From CAYMAZ01 sp964388575 (GTDB lineage Bacteria; Bacteroidota; Bacteroidia; Bacteroidales; DTU049): DNA of 64,000 nucleotides. The notes beneath the pieces are model-generated. The model saw only the letters and a program-made list of their open reading frames with translations. It was not told the origin of the DNA and searched no databases. The DNA lies in the NCBI GenBank assembly GCA_964388575.1, contig CAYMAZ010000009.1:1-64000 (forward strand), written 5' to 3'. Below, in pieces: positions 36,850 to 45,562 of this stretch (the first letter of the stretch is position 1; each line of letters starts with the position of its first letter). Made by a program: the position numbers and the translations under genes.

Positions 36850-39800
36850 ATGAATCTGCCACAAATCAGCGTCAAAAATCCAATAGGCATATCAATGGTT
36901 TTCATTGCAGTGCTGGTGCTTGGGATCATCGCGTTCAGGAGCCTGCCCAGAGATGTGATGCCCGAAATTGATTTTCCCACCCTTACTGTTATTACAATCT
37001 ATCCGGGTGCATCTCCTGAAGAAGTTGAAAGAGATGTTACTGCAAAGTTGGAACTGGTGCTTGCGACAACACCCGACCTGAGGGAAATCACATCCAAAAG
37101 CCGCGACAATGTATCGATTATTACTCTGATGTTTGACTGGAAATCAAATATCAACGAAGCGGCAAATAACACACGCGACATGATTGAGGTTATTAAAAAT
37201 GATCTTCCGGCAAATTCAGATCCGCCGTTTATCATGAAAATCAACAGTTCGCTTTTGCCTGTGGCAATTATTGCAATCAGTGCAGAAGAAAGCTTTGAAA
37301 ACTTCGGGAATATCTACAATAATATAATTGCTCCTCGGATCCGTCGCATTGAAGGCATCGGGACAGGTTTTCCACTTGCTGATCCTGAAAAACAAATTTT
37401 TATCGATGTGGATCCTGCCGTACTCAGATCCTACAATATTAACATTCAACAAATTGCCACAATTCTACAAGCTCAGAAAATGAGTATTCCAGGAGGAAAC
37501 ATCAAAGTCGGCAACTACGATCTGTCTGTGAGAGCACCATCGCTGATATCATCCATCGAAGACATTCAGAATCTCACACTTTCATCATTCGGCAACAAGC
37601 CCATCCTCCTCAAAGATGTTGCTGAAGTTTATGAAGGGTTTAAGGAAAAAGAAGAAGTGGCACGAAGCAAGGGTCAAAGATCCATTGCTGTTTTTGTACA
37701 AAAGCAAACAGGAACAAATACTCTTGAGACATATCGGTCATTGCAGAAAGAACTTGAATACATCAAATCACATGTTCCTGAAGATATAGAATTTAGTGAA
37801 ATATTCAACACGGCAGACATCATTTCCATTACGCTGAAAAATCTTGGTTCAACGGTTTGGTGGGGTGCACTTTGGGTTGTGCTTGTTGTTTTCTTGTTTT
37901 TAAGACGTCTCAGAAGCAGTTTTATCATCATCCTGTCAATTCCGTTTTCACTTATCATTGCATTTATTGTAATTTATGTGTTTGATTATACGATCAATAT
38001 CTTTTCCCTGATGTCACTGGTCGTTGCAATGGGGATGGTCGTTGACAATGCAATAGTGGTTCTTGAAAACATAACCAGACATGTGGAAAATGGTGTCAGA
38101 CCACGAGAAGCTTCAATTTTCGGAACAGGAGAAATGGGTCTTGCAATCACTGCTTCTACATTTACCACCATTGCTGTATTTGTCCCAATGTTGTTTGTTG
38201 GCGGCATCGTTGGAATCATGTTTAAGCAACTTGTTGTAATTACAATCGCCACACTGATTGCATCATTGATAACTGCACTGACACTCACACCAATGCTTTC
38301 GTCACTGATGATTCAGAAACAGAACAATGGTAAAAACAAATTCTATTCAGCCAGCGAAAGGGTTTTTGATTCATTTGAAAATCATTATAAAAAGCTCTTG
38401 CGCTGGGCCATATATCACAAGATTTTCATTCTAGTTTCTGCCGTGATTCTTTTCACCGGAAGCCTGTTTCTTGTCCGGTTTATCGGCACAGACTATTTGC
38501 CTGATTTTGACACAGGAGATATTGTTATCTCTGTTGAAACCGAAGAAGGGATGGGTGTTGAAGAAACCGAAAGAGTTGCAATAGAAATAGAGGAATCAAT
38601 CAGAGAGCATGTTCCCGAGCTTGTATCAACATATATTATTGCCGGTCAGACAGAGAAAGGACTGTTGTCTTCTGTTGGATTTCCAGAAGGAAAGAATTAT
38701 GCCTCAATCGGATTGAGACTCACAGCTCCTGAAGACAGAAACAGAAGTTCACGGGAAATTGCACTATCCCTTGAAGAATTTATTGCATCCAATCCAGATG
38801 TGAGCAAATACAAAATCAGTGGAGGAAGTTTGCTGGCATCTATCGTTATGGGAAACACAAAGCCGATAGAAATTAAACTTTTTGGCAACAACCTTGAAAA
38901 ACTTGATGAAACGGCAAGAATAATCTCAGAGTTGCTTCAGAATGAACCCTATCTGGCAAGTGTTGAAACACCATCTAGTAAAAACAAACCGGAAATTTTT
39001 CTGGATGTTGACCCGGAAAAAGCAGCATCGATGGGATTGAACAACCTGATGATTTCAATGCAGCTTCGACAGGGGCTTTATGGAACTGATGCAGGAACAC
39101 TGAATATCAATGACGAAGACCGAAAAATTGTCATCCGTTATCCGGATGAGTTCAGAAATGATATCTCGAAACTAAACGATGCATTGCTCACAACACTTTA
39201 TGGAAAACAGGTCAGACTGGGTGATGTTGCTGGTATCAAACCAGGAAGCGGATATCAGGAAATATCCCGTGAAAGCCAGCAAAGAGTTTTTACCATTTCT
39301 GCACAGACAAAAGACATATCACTTGGAGATGCCGGGGAGAGAGTCCAAAAACTCATTGCAAAGGTAAATACAGATCCTTCCATTGACATCCGAATGGGAG
39401 GACAGCTTTCTGATCAGGCTGAATCTTTCAGAAATCTGACTTTGGCTTTATTTATTGGAATCATGCTCGTTTTTATGATTATGGCATCCCTTTTTAAATC
39501 ACTGATACATCCATTTATAATTATTTTCTCAGTTCCCTTTACCATTACAGGGGTAATACTTGCTTTTCTTGCAACAGGCCTGACATTGAGTATTGTCACA
39601 TTTACCGGGATGATTATGTTAATGGGTATTGTGGTGAACAACGGAATTGTGTTGGTTGATTATACAAATCTGCTACGTGCCAGAGGGTTAACATTGGGTG
39701 AAGCTATTCAGGAAGCCGGCAGATCAAGACTCAGACCGGTATTGATGACAACACTCACAACCATGCTGGCTATGGTTCCGATGGCGCTCAACAACTCTAT

Positions 39801-39948
39801 GGGATATGAAGTTTGGTCTCCCCTGGGGATTACGATGATCGGTGGACTTCTGATTTCCACAATCATTACTCTGATTCTTGTTCCGGTCATTTATGCATCA
39901 CTAGAAGCAGGAAAACTCAAGCAAGAATCATCTAAAACAAATTTTTGA
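36850..39948 (+). CDS. RND multidrug/solute efflux permease (AcrB/HAE1 type)
   Basis: 1032 residues with 12 membrane segments and two large periplasmic loops. The N-terminus ISVKNPIGISMVFIAVLVLG and PRDVMPEIDFPTLTV are typical of the family. TM4 carries GMVVDNAIVVLENITRH, with one Asp followed by Asn where AcrB has two Asp, as in many HAE1 and MdtBC-type pumps. Later motifs are FVPMLFVGGIVG, MIMLMGIVVNNGIVLVDYTN and GRSRLRPVLMTTLTTMLAMV. It is a proton-driven exporter working with the adaptor and channel before it. Absence of heavy-metal-type residues in TM4 (DFG..D) argues for organic substrates. A 101-residue protein follows 21 bp later. Confidence 0.93.
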   Translation: MNLPQISVKNPIGISMVFIAVLVLGIIAFRSLPRDVMPEIDFPTLTVITIYPGASPEEVERDVTAKLELVLATTPDLREITSKSRDNVSIITLMFDWKSNINEAANNTRDMIEVIKNDLPANSDPPFIMKINSSLLPVAIIAISAEESFENFGNIYNNIIAPRIRRIEGIGTGFPLADPEKQIFIDVDPAVLRSYNINIQQIATILQAQKMSIPGGNIKVGNYDLSVRAPSLISSIEDIQNLTLSSFGNKPILLKDVAEVYEGFKEKEEVARSKGQRSIAVFVQKQTGTNTLETYRSLQKELEYIKSHVPEDIEFSEIFNTADIISITLKNLGSTVWWGALWVVLVVFLFLRRLRSSFIIILSIPFSLIIAFIVIYVFDYTINIFSLMSLVVAMGMVVDNAIVVLENITRHVENGVRPREASIFGTGEMGLAITASTFTTIAVFVPMLFVGGIVGIMFKQLVVITIATLIASLITALTLTPMLSSLMIQKQNNGKNKFYSASERVFDSFENHYKKLLRWAIYHKIFILVSAVILFTGSLFLVRFIGTDYLPDFDTGDIVISVETEEGMGVEETERVAIEIEESIREHVPELVSTYIIAGQTEKGLLSSVGFPEGKNYASIGLRLTAPEDRNRSSREIALSLEEFIASNPDVSKYKISGGSLLASIVMGNTKPIEIKLFGNNLEKLDETARIISELLQNEPYLASVETPSSKNKPEIFLDVDPEKAASMGLNNLMISMQLRQGLYGTDAGTLNINDEDRKIVIRYPDEFRNDISKLNDALLTTLYGKQVRLGDVAGIKPGSGYQEISRESQQRVFTISAQTKDISLGDAGERVQKLIAKVNTDPSIDIRMGGQLSDQAESFRNLTLALFIGIMLVFMIMASLFKSLIHPFIIIFSVPFTITGVILAFLATGLTLSIVTFTGMIMLMGIVVNNGIVLVDYTNLLRARGLTLGEAIQEAGRSRLRPVLMTTLTTMLAMVPMALNNSMGYEVWSPLGITMIGGLLISTIITLILVPVIYASLEAGKLKQESSKTNF

Positions 39949-39969
39949 ATTTCATACTGAACAGCAATC

Positions 39970-40275
39970 ATGAAAATTATTTATATCATTCTGAATGTCA
40001 GCAACCTTGAAACAATAATCAGTCACCTAAATCGTATCGGATTTACTGACTATCAGTTTGTTGAAAAAATTGCCTCAGTTTCTTCCAAAGGAAACCCGAG
40101 ACTAAATACTTCTGTATGGCCGGGATACAGCAGCGGTATTATCATTCAAACCGAAGATGAAGAAAAAACGGAAATTCTTATAAACACATTGCGTCAACAC
40201 AATGCCAATCGGTTCAATGACGATGAAATCATAAAAGCATTTGTCTGGCAAGCCGAAAAATCTGTTCTTGATTAG
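39970..40275 (+). CDS. Small possible PII-like protein in RND operon
   Basis: 101 residues, soluble, no signal. Predicted order is beta (KIIYIILNVS), helix (LETIISHLNRIGF), long beta hairpin with an exposed loop (VEKIASVSSKGNPRLNTSVW), beta (SSGIIIQTEDEE), helix (KTEILINTLRQHN) and beta (IIKAFVWQAEKSV). This is the ferredoxin-like plan of PII/PII-like (DUF3240, CutA-like) proteins, with a T-loop-like segment. Similar small proteins are known behind some metal RND pumps, where they may sense ligand or regulate the pump. Homology is my inference from the pattern only, and the canonical PII signatures are absent. It is the last gene of the operon. Confidence 0.7.
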   Translation: MKIIYIILNVSNLETIISHLNRIGFTDYQFVEKIASVSSKGNPRLNTSVWPGYSSGIIIQTEDEEKTEILINTLRQHNANRFNDDEIIKAFVWQAEKSVLD

Positions 40276-40397
40276 AACAATAGTTTACCTGATTACTGGA
40301 AAACAATTAATACATGAAACTCTCCGGAAATTCCAAATTAAATGTTTGATATTCGAAATCTTTAGATATTTACTTCAAACGCGTTTCTGATAAATAA

Positions 40398-42176
40398 TTA
40401 TTCAGCGTCAACATCCTTGTCAGTAACGACCAAATCCTTCACATTTAACTGGATGGTTACACGTCCGTTCCATTCATTTTCTTCAATATGATAACAAATC
40501 TGCATGGGGCACTTTTCATCATGAATTTTGGAAAACTGATTTCCGAAACCAAATGCAATTGCATCAAATCCTGCACCTCTGTATTCAGGCTGAGAAATAT
40601 TAAGTTTCAGATGGTTTTCTCCCAACGGTCTTGAATATCCGGTATCATATACATTTTTTGTGAGAAAAACCGGGGACATATTCCCTGGTCCAAAGGGAGC
40701 AAACTGTTTCAAGACCCTTATAAATTTTGGAGTGATATCCGAAAAATTGATTTCATCATCAATTTCTATTTCAGGAAACATCATCTGTTCCGTGATTTTT
40801 TCAGAAGCAAGTCGTTCAAATTCTTTACAAAAATCATCAAAATTTTCAGGCTTAATTGACAACCCGGCAGCAAATTTGTGTCCTCCGAAATGTTCAATAA
40901 GATGACTGCATGCATCAACAGCCTGATACAAATCGAAATCTTTAACTGATCGTGCAGAACCAGTGAGCAGCCCATTGGATTCTGTGAAAATAATGGTTGG
41001 TTTGTAGTAATGTTCAATCATTCTGGATGCAACAATACCAACAACACCCTTGTGCCAGCCAGCGTTATAAAGAACTGTTGTTTTCTTCTTCTGTAATTCC
41101 AGATCACTGTCTACTTGTTTTAAAGCTTCCTCAAATGCGTGCTTATCAAGACTTTTACGTTCATTATTAAAATCGTTTATTTTATTGGCCAGGGCCTCAG
41201 ATTCTTCCAGCGTTTGGCTGAGCAGCAACAGAACAGAATTTTTTCCTGTATCAATACGCCCTGCAGCATTCACTCTCGGTCCAACAATAAAAACAAGGTC
41301 TGAGATGGTGATGTATTTTGAAAAATTATAATCTACTTTATCAAGACTTTCAGGCCTTCTTTTGATTCCTCCTGATCTAAGTGCAGCTTCTATTCCCGGA
41401 CGCGGATTTTTATTGATCCGATCCAGACCGTGGTATGCCAAAATTCTGTTTTCTCCGGTAATCGGAACAATATCTGCTGCTATACTGATTGTAACCAAAT
41501 CCAGATAGGGCTTGATATCTTCAAAGGGAATATTCAGTCTCTGTCCCAGAGCCTGAATTAATTTAAATCCAACACCACATCCTGACAATTCCTTATAGGG
41601 ATAACTGCAATCTTTCCTTTTTGGATTCAGCACGGCATAGGCTTCGGGCAATGTTTCTCCAGGATGATGATGATCACAAATGATGAAATCAATTCCTTTA
41701 TTTTTTCCGTAAATGATCTTTTCTGTTGCCTTGATCCCGCAATCCAAAGTAATAACAAGTGAAAATCCATGCTCTGCAGCATAGTCAATTCCTTTTATTG
41801 AAACGCCGTACCCTTCGCTGTATCGATCTGGTATATAAAAATCAATGTGTGTGGTCAGCTTTGAAAGAAATGAATATAATAACGCAACAGCTGAAGTTCC
41901 GTCAACATCATAATCCCCATACACCAGAATTTTTTCATCCTTTTTTATTGCTTCCTTAATTCGCTCAACTGCCTTTGCCATATCTTTCATCAGAAACGGA
42001 TTATGCAGTGTATTAATATTTGGTCTGAAAAATGACTTTGCCTGCTCCAATGTCAAAATGTCCCTTTGTACAAGCATATTTGCTATTGGCCTGGACACTC
42101 CAAGTACCTCTGTTAAATGAAGAACCGGAGCATCATCACCTTTTTCTTTAAATTTCCATACTTTCTTTAATATCAT
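40398..42176 (-). CDS. recJ: Single-stranded-DNA exonuclease RecJ
   Basis: 592 residues, typical RecJ length. DHH-family motifs are VYGDYDVDGTSAVALLYSF (Asp88/90/92), LVITLDCGIKA, DHHHPGE and YKELSGCGVGFKL. The DHHA1 part has VVGIVASRMIEHYYKPTIIF and GGHKFAAGLSI, and an OB-like C-terminal domain follows. It degrades single-stranded DNA 5' to 3' using Mn/Mg in recombination and mismatch repair. It is transcribed alone towards the RND operon. The 122-bp gap after the PII-like gene holds no clear terminator. Confidence 0.95.
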   Translation of the reverse strand: MILKKVWKFKEKGDDAPVLHLTEVLGVSRPIANMLVQRDILTLEQAKSFFRPNINTLHNPFLMKDMAKAVERIKEAIKKDEKILVYGDYDVDGTSAVALLYSFLSKLTTHIDFYIPDRYSEGYGVSIKGIDYAAEHGFSLVITLDCGIKATEKIIYGKNKGIDFIICDHHHPGETLPEAYAVLNPKRKDCSYPYKELSGCGVGFKLIQALGQRLNIPFEDIKPYLDLVTISIAADIVPITGENRILAYHGLDRINKNPRPGIEAALRSGGIKRRPESLDKVDYNFSKYITISDLVFIVGPRVNAAGRIDTGKNSVLLLLSQTLEESEALANKINDFNNERKSLDKHAFEEALKQVDSDLELQKKKTTVLYNAGWHKGVVGIVASRMIEHYYKPTIIFTESNGLLTGSARSVKDFDLYQAVDACSHLIEHFGGHKFAAGLSIKPENFDDFCKEFERLASEKITEQMMFPEIEIDDEINFSDITPKFIRVLKQFAPFGPGNMSPVFLTKNVYDTGYSRPLGENHLKLNISQPEYRGAGFDAIAFGFGNQFSKIHDEKCPMQICYHIEENEWNGRVTIQLNVKDLVVTDKDVDAE

Positions 42177-42570
42177 TTGCTTTTTTTCAACAAACTTACA
42201 CTTTTTTTTGTTTTGATCTTTCTTAAACTATATGTGTTTTTCAACATTTGTGTTTTTCGAGACGAATCATTCATATTTGCATCATTCTCATATTCAATTA
42301 CTTATGAGTCTTACATACAAACCGGATGATTTGAACTCTTTTAGTGTATAAAAATTGGATTCTGAGCAATTTACATCATATTCTTGATAATCTGAACATC
42401 AGTTTTGTGAATATATAATGATATTTTGCATGACTTTTTCTGTTTTTTATCAATTTTTGAAAAACACTACCTCATTTTTATCAGTATGAATGGGATTTTC
42501 TGAAAAAATATTTGGTAAATTCGTGAATGTTATTTACTTTTGTCTTGTTTAATTTTAAAACAAAAAAATT
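42177..42570. other. 394-bp intergenic region with HU promoter
   Basis: Divergent upstream region of recJ and the HU gene. The only clear signal is the HU promoter at 42511-42542. The middle part is AT-rich with no ORF or strong fold seen. Confidence 0.6.
42511..42542 (+). promoter_or_regulatory. HU promoter (TTTG-N20-TACTTTTG)
   Basis: TTTG at 42511-42514 and TACTTTTG at 42535-42542 match the Bacteroidota sigma-ABfr consensus (TTTG / TAnnTTTG). The gene starts 28 bases later. The clearest promoter in the window. Confidence 0.7.
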
Positions 42571-42843
42571 ATGAACAAAACTCAATTAATTGACGCAATG
42601 GCTGCTGAGTCAAAAATGACAAAAGTTGATGCCAGAAAAGCACTTGATGCTTTCATTGCAGTAACAGGTAAAACCCTAAAAAAAGGAGACAAAATTACTT
42701 TGGTAGGTTATGGAACCTTTGGAGTATCAAAAAGAAAAGCAAGAAAAGGTCGCGACCCAAGAACTCAGAAAGTAATTAGTATTCCTGCAAAGAAAGTTGT
42801 AAAATTCAAAGCAGGTGCAGGTCTTGCCAAATTAGTCAAATAA
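42571..42843 (+). CDS. DNA-binding protein HU
   Basis: 90 residues, standard HU/IHF size. Features: N-terminal helices NKTQLIDAMAAESKMTKVDA, GYGTFGVSKRKARKGRDPRT (the beta arm with GRDPRT) and the C-terminal helix AGAGLAKLVK. HU binds and bends DNA with little sequence preference and compacts the nucleoid. It has a strong promoter upstream and a strong hairpin terminator directly downstream, consistent with a highly expressed single-gene unit. Confidence 0.95.
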   Translation: MNKTQLIDAMAAESKMTKVDARKALDAFIAVTGKTLKKGDKITLVGYGTFGVSKRKARKGRDPRTQKVISIPAKKVVKFKAGAGLAKLVK

Positions 42844-42856
42844 GAAATTTTTTCTT

Positions 42857-42895
42857 AAAAAAAGAGTTGTTTTCATGAAAACAACTCTTTTTTTT
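42857..42895 (+). terminator. Rho-independent terminator after HU
   Basis: AAAGAGTTGTTTTC, AT loop, GAAAACAACTCTTT, then T run: 14 perfect base pairs plus flanking A/T pairs. It may also stop transcription of the convergent minus-strand operon. Confidence 0.92.
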
Positions 42896-42929
42896 GTGCT
42901 TTTTTTTAGTACACAACTGATTAACAATA

Positions 42930-44078
42930 TTATGATAATCTTGATTTGTAATCTTCATAACCAAAGCTTTTAATCAGTTTAAACTGTCCGTGCTGATCAA
43001 TTTTCCCGATGTGGGGATGAATCACTCCGTTAAAAAAGTTTGTTTTCACCATAGTGTAATGAATCATATCGGTAAAAATAATTTGATCTCCGGGTGTCAG
43101 TTCTTTCTCAAAATAATAATCACCCATTTGATCCCCGGCCAGACAGGTTGTTCCTCCCATTCTGTATCTGTGATGCCCCACTGTTTGATCGGATGTCCCA
43201 ATAATGCCGGGCTTATAGGGCATTTCAAGTGTGTCAGGCATATGAGCAGCAAAAGAAACATCAAGCATGGCAATTTTCAGATTTCCTTTATCAATAATAT
43301 CCAACACCGTAGAAACAAGATAACCTGTTTCCCAACCAACTGCTTCTCCGGGCTCCATAATTATCTCAGCATCTGGATATCGACTTTTGAAATCTTTCAG
43401 TAAGCCAATCAGATGTTCAATATCATAACCTTGTCGTGTAATGAGATGACCTCCGCCGATATTAATCCATTTGCACTGCCGGAATAAATGACTGAACTTT
43501 TGTTCTGTCTTTTGTAAGACCCGTTCCAGAACGTTGGAGTCCTGTTCACATAATAGATGAAAATGCAGTCCGGTGATGCCATCCGGAAGTGTGCTCCCAA
43601 ACTGGTGAGCTGTGATTCCAAGTCTTGACATGGGAATTGCAGGATTATAAAGTTCTGTTGTAATTTCAGAATATTCCGGATTGATGCGTAATCCTGTATG
43701 AATTTCCCGCTTCAGTTCAAAGAGTTTATCCTGATATCTTTCATATTCTGTCATGCTGTTAAAGGTCATGTGGCTGCTGAGCTGAACAAGTTTATGAAAA
43801 TCAGCGGGAACATATACAGGGCAATAGGTATGTGCACTAACACCCATTTCGTCATGAATAAGCCTGGCTTCACTGAGTGAACTTGCAGTAGCACCTGAAA
43901 GATACTTTTTTACAAGCGGAAAGGTTGACCACATAGCAAAGCCTTTCAGAGCACAAATAATTTTTACACCGGACTGATCCTGCACATATTTCAGTAATTT
44001 CAGATTATCTGTCAGTTTCTCCTCAACGAGTGTATAACAGGGTGAAGGGATATTGTCAAAATTCAGTTCCATTGACAT
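42930..44078 (-). CDS. nspC: Carboxynorspermidine/carboxyspermidine decarboxylase
   Basis: 382 residues of the fold III (alanine-racemase-like) PLP decarboxylases. The PLP lysine is Lys45 in CALKGFAMWS. Further motifs are INIGGGHLITRQGYD, MEPGEAVGWETG, and GTTCLAGDQMGDYYF with the catalytic Cys. It removes CO2 from carboxyspermidine or carboxynorspermidine to give the free polyamine. The partner dehydrogenase lies immediately upstream (37-bp gap), forming the two-step pathway. In Bacteroidota this route typically makes spermidine. Confidence 0.92.
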   Translation of the reverse strand: MSMELNFDNIPSPCYTLVEEKLTDNLKLLKYVQDQSGVKIICALKGFAMWSTFPLVKKYLSGATASSLSEARLIHDEMGVSAHTYCPVYVPADFHKLVQLSSHMTFNSMTEYERYQDKLFELKREIHTGLRINPEYSEITTELYNPAIPMSRLGITAHQFGSTLPDGITGLHFHLLCEQDSNVLERVLQKTEQKFSHLFRQCKWINIGGGHLITRQGYDIEHLIGLLKDFKSRYPDAEIIMEPGEAVGWETGYLVSTVLDIIDKGNLKIAMLDVSFAAHMPDTLEMPYKPGIIGTSDQTVGHHRYRMGGTTCLAGDQMGDYYFEKELTPGDQIIFTDMIHYTMVKTNFFNGVIHPHIGKIDQHGQFKLIKSFGYEDYKSRLS

Positions 44079-44115
44079 CTTATAAGAAGTTAATCAGGTT
44101 CCCCTGAGATTTATT

Positions 44116-45324
44116 TTATTCTTCAACAGGAAGTGGCTGATCAATCTGTTCATTCCATTGCAAACCATATTCATTCAGTAATTTCATAAAAGGGTCAGGG
44201 TCAAATTGTTCCACATTAAACACTCCCGGTCTTTTCCAAAGTCCCTGAACCATCAGCATGGCCCCGATTGCTGCAGGTACACCTGTCGTGTATGCAACAG
44301 CCTGTGCTTTAATTTCTTTGTAAACTTCAGCATGATTGCAGTTGTTCCAGACATAATAGGTGCGTTCCTTCCCATCTTTCAAACCACGGATCTGACAACC
44401 AATTGATGTTTCACCTTTGTAGTTTTCTCCAAGTGATGCAGGTTCAGGTAAAACGGCTTTCAAAAACTGTAACGGAACAATTTCCATTCCCTGATAAACA
44501 ATTGGTTTAATACTGGTTAATCCCACTTCCTGAAGGACAGTAAGTGCAGTAATGTATCTTTCTCCGAACGTCATCCAGAATCTTGCCCTTTTTATCTCTG
44601 GGTAATTTTTAACGAGTGATTCGAGTTCTTCATGATACAGAATATACGATTCCCGTGGACCAATATTGGGATATTCTATTGGTTTATGAATTTCAAGCGG
44701 TTTTGTTTCAACCCACTCTCCGTTTTCCCAATATCTCCCATTCTGAGTAATTTCACGAATATTTATTTCAGGATTGAAATTTGTTGCAAAATATTTCCCG
44801 TGATCACCTGCATTACAATCCACAATGTCCAGATAATGAATTTCATCAAAATAGTGTTTCGCAGCATAAGCAGTAAACACACCCGTTACTCCGGGATCAA
44901 AACCGCAACCTAAAACAGCTGTAATTCCTGCCGCTTTATATCTTTCGTGGTACGCCCATTGCCATGAATATTCAAATTTTGCTTCATCAATGGGTTCATA
45001 GTTGGCAGTATCCAGATAGTCAACACCGGTTTCGAGGCATGCGTCCATAATTGTGAGATCCTGATAAGGCAGTGCAACATTCAACACAAGATCGGGCTTA
45101 AACGACCTGATTAATGCCACAATTTCAGGAACCTGATCTGCATCCAACTGAGCAGTTTGAATTTTTTTTCCGAATTTATCCTCAACATTCTTTGCTATAG
45201 CATCACATTTGGCAAGTGTTCTGCTCGCCAGCATCACATCAGTGAATATATGGGAAGCCTGGATCAGTTTGTGAACAACGACGCTTCCGACACCACCGGC
45301 ACCAATTACAAGTACTTTTGACAT
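44116..45324 (-). CDS. Carboxy(nor)spermidine dehydrogenase (saccharopine DH-like)
   Basis: 402 residues. The N-terminal Rossmann motif is VLVIGAGGVGSVVVHKL (GAGGVG at 7-12). The family pattern continues with VLNVALPYQDLTIMDACLET, GVDYLDTANYEP, AVLGCGFDPGVTGVF and the YTTGVPAAIGAMLM region. It condenses a diamine with aspartate semialdehyde and reduces the imine with NADPH, giving carboxyspermidine (from putrescine) or carboxynorspermidine (from diaminopropane). It is often annotated as saccharopine dehydrogenase, but the decarboxylase downstream supports the polyamine assignment. A TATCTTTG box lies 27 bases upstream on the minus strand. Confidence 0.9.
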   Translation of the reverse strand: MSKVLVIGAGGVGSVVVHKLIQASHIFTDVMLASRTLAKCDAIAKNVEDKFGKKIQTAQLDADQVPEIVALIRSFKPDLVLNVALPYQDLTIMDACLETGVDYLDTANYEPIDEAKFEYSWQWAYHERYKAAGITAVLGCGFDPGVTGVFTAYAAKHYFDEIHYLDIVDCNAGDHGKYFATNFNPEINIREITQNGRYWENGEWVETKPLEIHKPIEYPNIGPRESYILYHEELESLVKNYPEIKRARFWMTFGERYITALTVLQEVGLTSIKPIVYQGMEIVPLQFLKAVLPEPASLGENYKGETSIGCQIRGLKDGKERTYYVWNNCNHAEVYKEIKAQAVAYTTGVPAAIGAMLMVQGLWKRPGVFNVEQFDPDPFMKLLNEYGLQWNEQIDQPLPVEE

Positions 45325-45350
45325 AGGTTTATACTTTTTAAATGAATACG

Positions 45351-45358
45351 CAAAGATA
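45351..45358 (-). promoter_or_regulatory. -7 box for polyamine operon
   Basis: Minus-strand TATCTTTG fits TAnnTTTG, 27 bases before the dehydrogenase start. No -33 box is recognised. Confidence 0.45.
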
Positions 45359-45498
45359 ATGAGAAAAGTCGGAAGTAGGAAGAGTTAACTGGAAAATTGA
45401 TCATCAGGGATTTACGACTTTACAGGTCTGCAAAATTGAAAAACGGTTAGCCATTTCTGTGAATAAATAGACCTTTTTCCTCTGTCCACAAAAAAAGA

Positions 45499-45529
45499 TT
45501 TGTTGTTTGTCCGATTCTTTGTAATTTTG
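45499..45529 (+). promoter_or_regulatory. Promoter of DUF349 gene (TTTG-N19-TAATTTTG)
   Basis: TTTG 45499-45502 and TAATTTTG 45522-45529. Transcription would start near 45536, so the in-frame ATG at 45500 cannot be used and 45563 is the start. Confidence 0.65.
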
Positions 45530-45562
45530 TTGTCCTTTTCAAACAGATTTGATATTAGAGAC

